Shown: piece after piece, positions 62,734 through 64,000 of the stretch | Numbering within the stretch: position 1 is the first letter of the stretch | How the letters are laid out: every line of letters begins with the position of its first letter | Source of the DNA: Homalodisca vitripennis | Lineage: Eukaryota > Arthropoda > Insecta > Hemiptera > Cicadellidae | Assembly (NCBI RefSeq): GCF_021130785.1 | Contig: NC_060210.1 | Coordinates: 185,352,001-185,416,000, forward strand | DNA length: 64,000 nucleotides | Direction of reading: 5' to 3' | Notes under the pieces: model-generated | The model's input: only the letters and a program-made list of their open reading frames with translations | Database searches by the model: none | What the model was told of the DNA's origin: nothing | Program-made: the position numbers and the translations under genes

Positions 62734-63048
62734 TCATGAGGGGTAACCGTAGTCTGCTGTTGTTGAGGGCCAGGTTGTGATCAAGAATAGGCTGCTGTCT
62801 TGTAGGCAGGCGTGAAGACGGAAGATGTCCTTCACGGATTCACTCACGCACAATACGACCGCAAACGAATAGTTCATAACACTGTGGCCAGTCCTGTAGA
62901 GCACGGTAGACGCGGGTGTCCGGGAACAGAGACGTTCTGGTAGAGATTGCCAATCCAGAGCACTGACTTTAATGTTAATGTAAATGTACAACAAATAGAG
63001 ATAAACTAATATGTAAGTGAGAGAGTAACACATGGGGCATAAAGTCAC
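62734..63048 (-). CDS. Hypothetical small ORF downstream of a promoter-like region
   Basis: A 104-codon frame, ATG at 63046-63048. It has a hydrophobic tyrosine-rich N terminus (about residues 8-26) that could be a membrane segment or signal anchor, then a mixed region with several Cys. No domain is recognised. Base composition is richer in GC than the surroundings, and the promoter-like boxes lie just upstream. It could instead be part of an unrecognised retroelement or an exon of a longer gene. Low confidence. Confidence 0.2.
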   Translation of the reverse strand: MTLCPMCYSLTYILVYLYLLYIYINIKVSALDWQSLPERLCSRTPASTVLYRTGHSVMNYSFAVVLCVSESVKDIFRLHACLQDSSLFLITTWPSTTADYGYPS

Positions 63049-63054
63049 GTGTTG

Positions 63055-63235
63055 AGTAAGTATGGTCAGCAGTGGCTAGAGTGCTATATAAGTGCCCCAG
63101 GCGGGACTGAGCGTACACCTAGCAAGCGTGCAGTCGCTTGCAAGGTGGGCAATTGATAAGTCAACCGTTGTGATTGGTTGGTGAGTGTACAGTAAACAGC
63201 TGATTCGTGAAACAATTGTTCATTGGTCTGTCACT
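63055..63235 (-). promoter_or_regulatory. Candidate Pol II promoter, minus strand
   Basis: Reading leftwards: GACCAATG at about 63221-63228, CCAATCAC at about 63170-63178, and TTATATAG at about 63085-63092, in a locally GC-richer stretch. Order and spacing fit CCAAT boxes followed by a TATA box. It would drive transcription into 62734-63048. Confidence 0.3.
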
Positions 63236-64000
63236 GTACGTAAATATTTTAATCCAGTAAGGAATGGTATTGTAGGCACTAGGCCGCAGAAAGAGATATA
63301 GAATTAATGCAGTATATACAGTTTAGTAAAATAAAGGCAAATATAGAGTATAAATTGCCCAAAAAATATATACATAATTATTGTTCAATAAAAGTAGCCT
63401 TTTCATATTAGGCAATAAAAAAACAAGTTATTTAACGCAATAATACTTAACACCCAATGAGAGTTGTTAAATGACAAAATATTGTGATTAAGGACTACAT
63501 TTTCTCTTCCTATAATTGTATTCTCTCTCACTTCAATCCCTCCCTCAATTTTTTTGTTTATCTTGTTGTTTATGTTGTTTGTTATGTGTTCTTAATATAA
63601 AGAAATGTTTTTCTTCAAACACGAATCAGAAACTTGGATATTTATACGTCAACTTTATCCAGACCATTCAAACAACTAACAAAATAATGTAGGTTCAACA
63701 AATGTCACCAATTTCAAATTGATTCTGAGCAAGCAAAATAGAGAAAAGTTAGTGTTTGTTCTTATAAAATGTATTTCAGGCATATCATGAATTATCATAG
63801 CATGAATTTAGTACCTCCTAAATGAAGATCAAAGGAACGAATCAATGGAAAGTTATCCCTGGTGTACAAAGTTTTCATTTAGTGTATTACTCATGAAGGA
63901 AAGTGAAAAGTATTTTTCTTTCTTAGCACCATCAAAATTAATAGCATGGTAGCTAAAGAAGTGAGTAGGTAATTTAAATCTTTAAATCAAAACAGTGTAA
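63236..64000. other. Stretch without supported gene
   Basis: AT-rich DNA with pyrimidine runs (about 63500-63560). No gene, repeat or RNA recognised. Confidence 0.5.

Overview
The window looks like repeat-rich, AT-rich intergenic DNA from an arthropod, most likely an insect. The evidence is the AT-rich noncoding background, long CA/TG and TA microsatellites, GT-AG introns, and the mix of mobile elements: hAT, mariner, a jockey/CR1-like LINE and a Penelope-like element. No species can be named from the sequence. Identities and block edges were judged by eye, so edges marked as approximate may be off by tens of bases.

Layout. (1) 1-5746 is a tandem array of a 2.63-2.68 kb unit (two full copies and part of a third). 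It is followed to 6060 by a cluster of a short palindromic motif. (2) From about 7.0 to 61.1 kb most of the DNA consists of three kinds of repeated block. The 'G block' holds a gene for a predicted secreted coiled-coil protein. The 'Y block' is a noncoding dispersed repeat of up to 3.6 kb. The 'P block' is a tandem array ending in a Penelope-like GIY-YIG fragment. The order G-Y-P occurs twice (about 7.0-30 kb and 38-57 kb), which suggests a segmental tandem duplication of about 25-28 kb. An inverted third G block (57.0-61.1 kb) closes the second copy, and only a remnant of the matching inverted block is left at 29.8-30.06 kb. (3) 61.1-64.0 kb holds little that can be recognised.

Genes. The only likely host genes are three paralogues of one family I do not recognise. 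Each has a signal peptide, a coiled coil, an acidic Asp/Glu linker, a second coiled coil and a low-complexity repeat tail. The copy at 16544-17692 carries three in-frame nonsense codons. The copy at 41271-42404 is intact. The copy at 57784-60600 (minus strand) has an 18-bp minisatellite of about 110 units that turns the tail into a mucin-like Ser/Thr/Pro domain. The family looks like a locally duplicated, fast-changing secreted protein family; its function is unknown.

Mobile elements. A 4,679-bp hAT (8023-12701) has an exact 8-bp target duplication and sits in a Y repeat whose empty site is seen elsewhere in the window; its spliced transposase gene has two frameshifts. A 934-bp mariner (30515-31448) has an in-frame internal deletion. 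A 5'-truncated LINE (about 33.2-34.38 kb) is inserted in a Y block. Two Penelope-like endonuclease fragments mark the P blocks. A degenerate tRNA-Glu-like sequence lies at about 36.1 kb.
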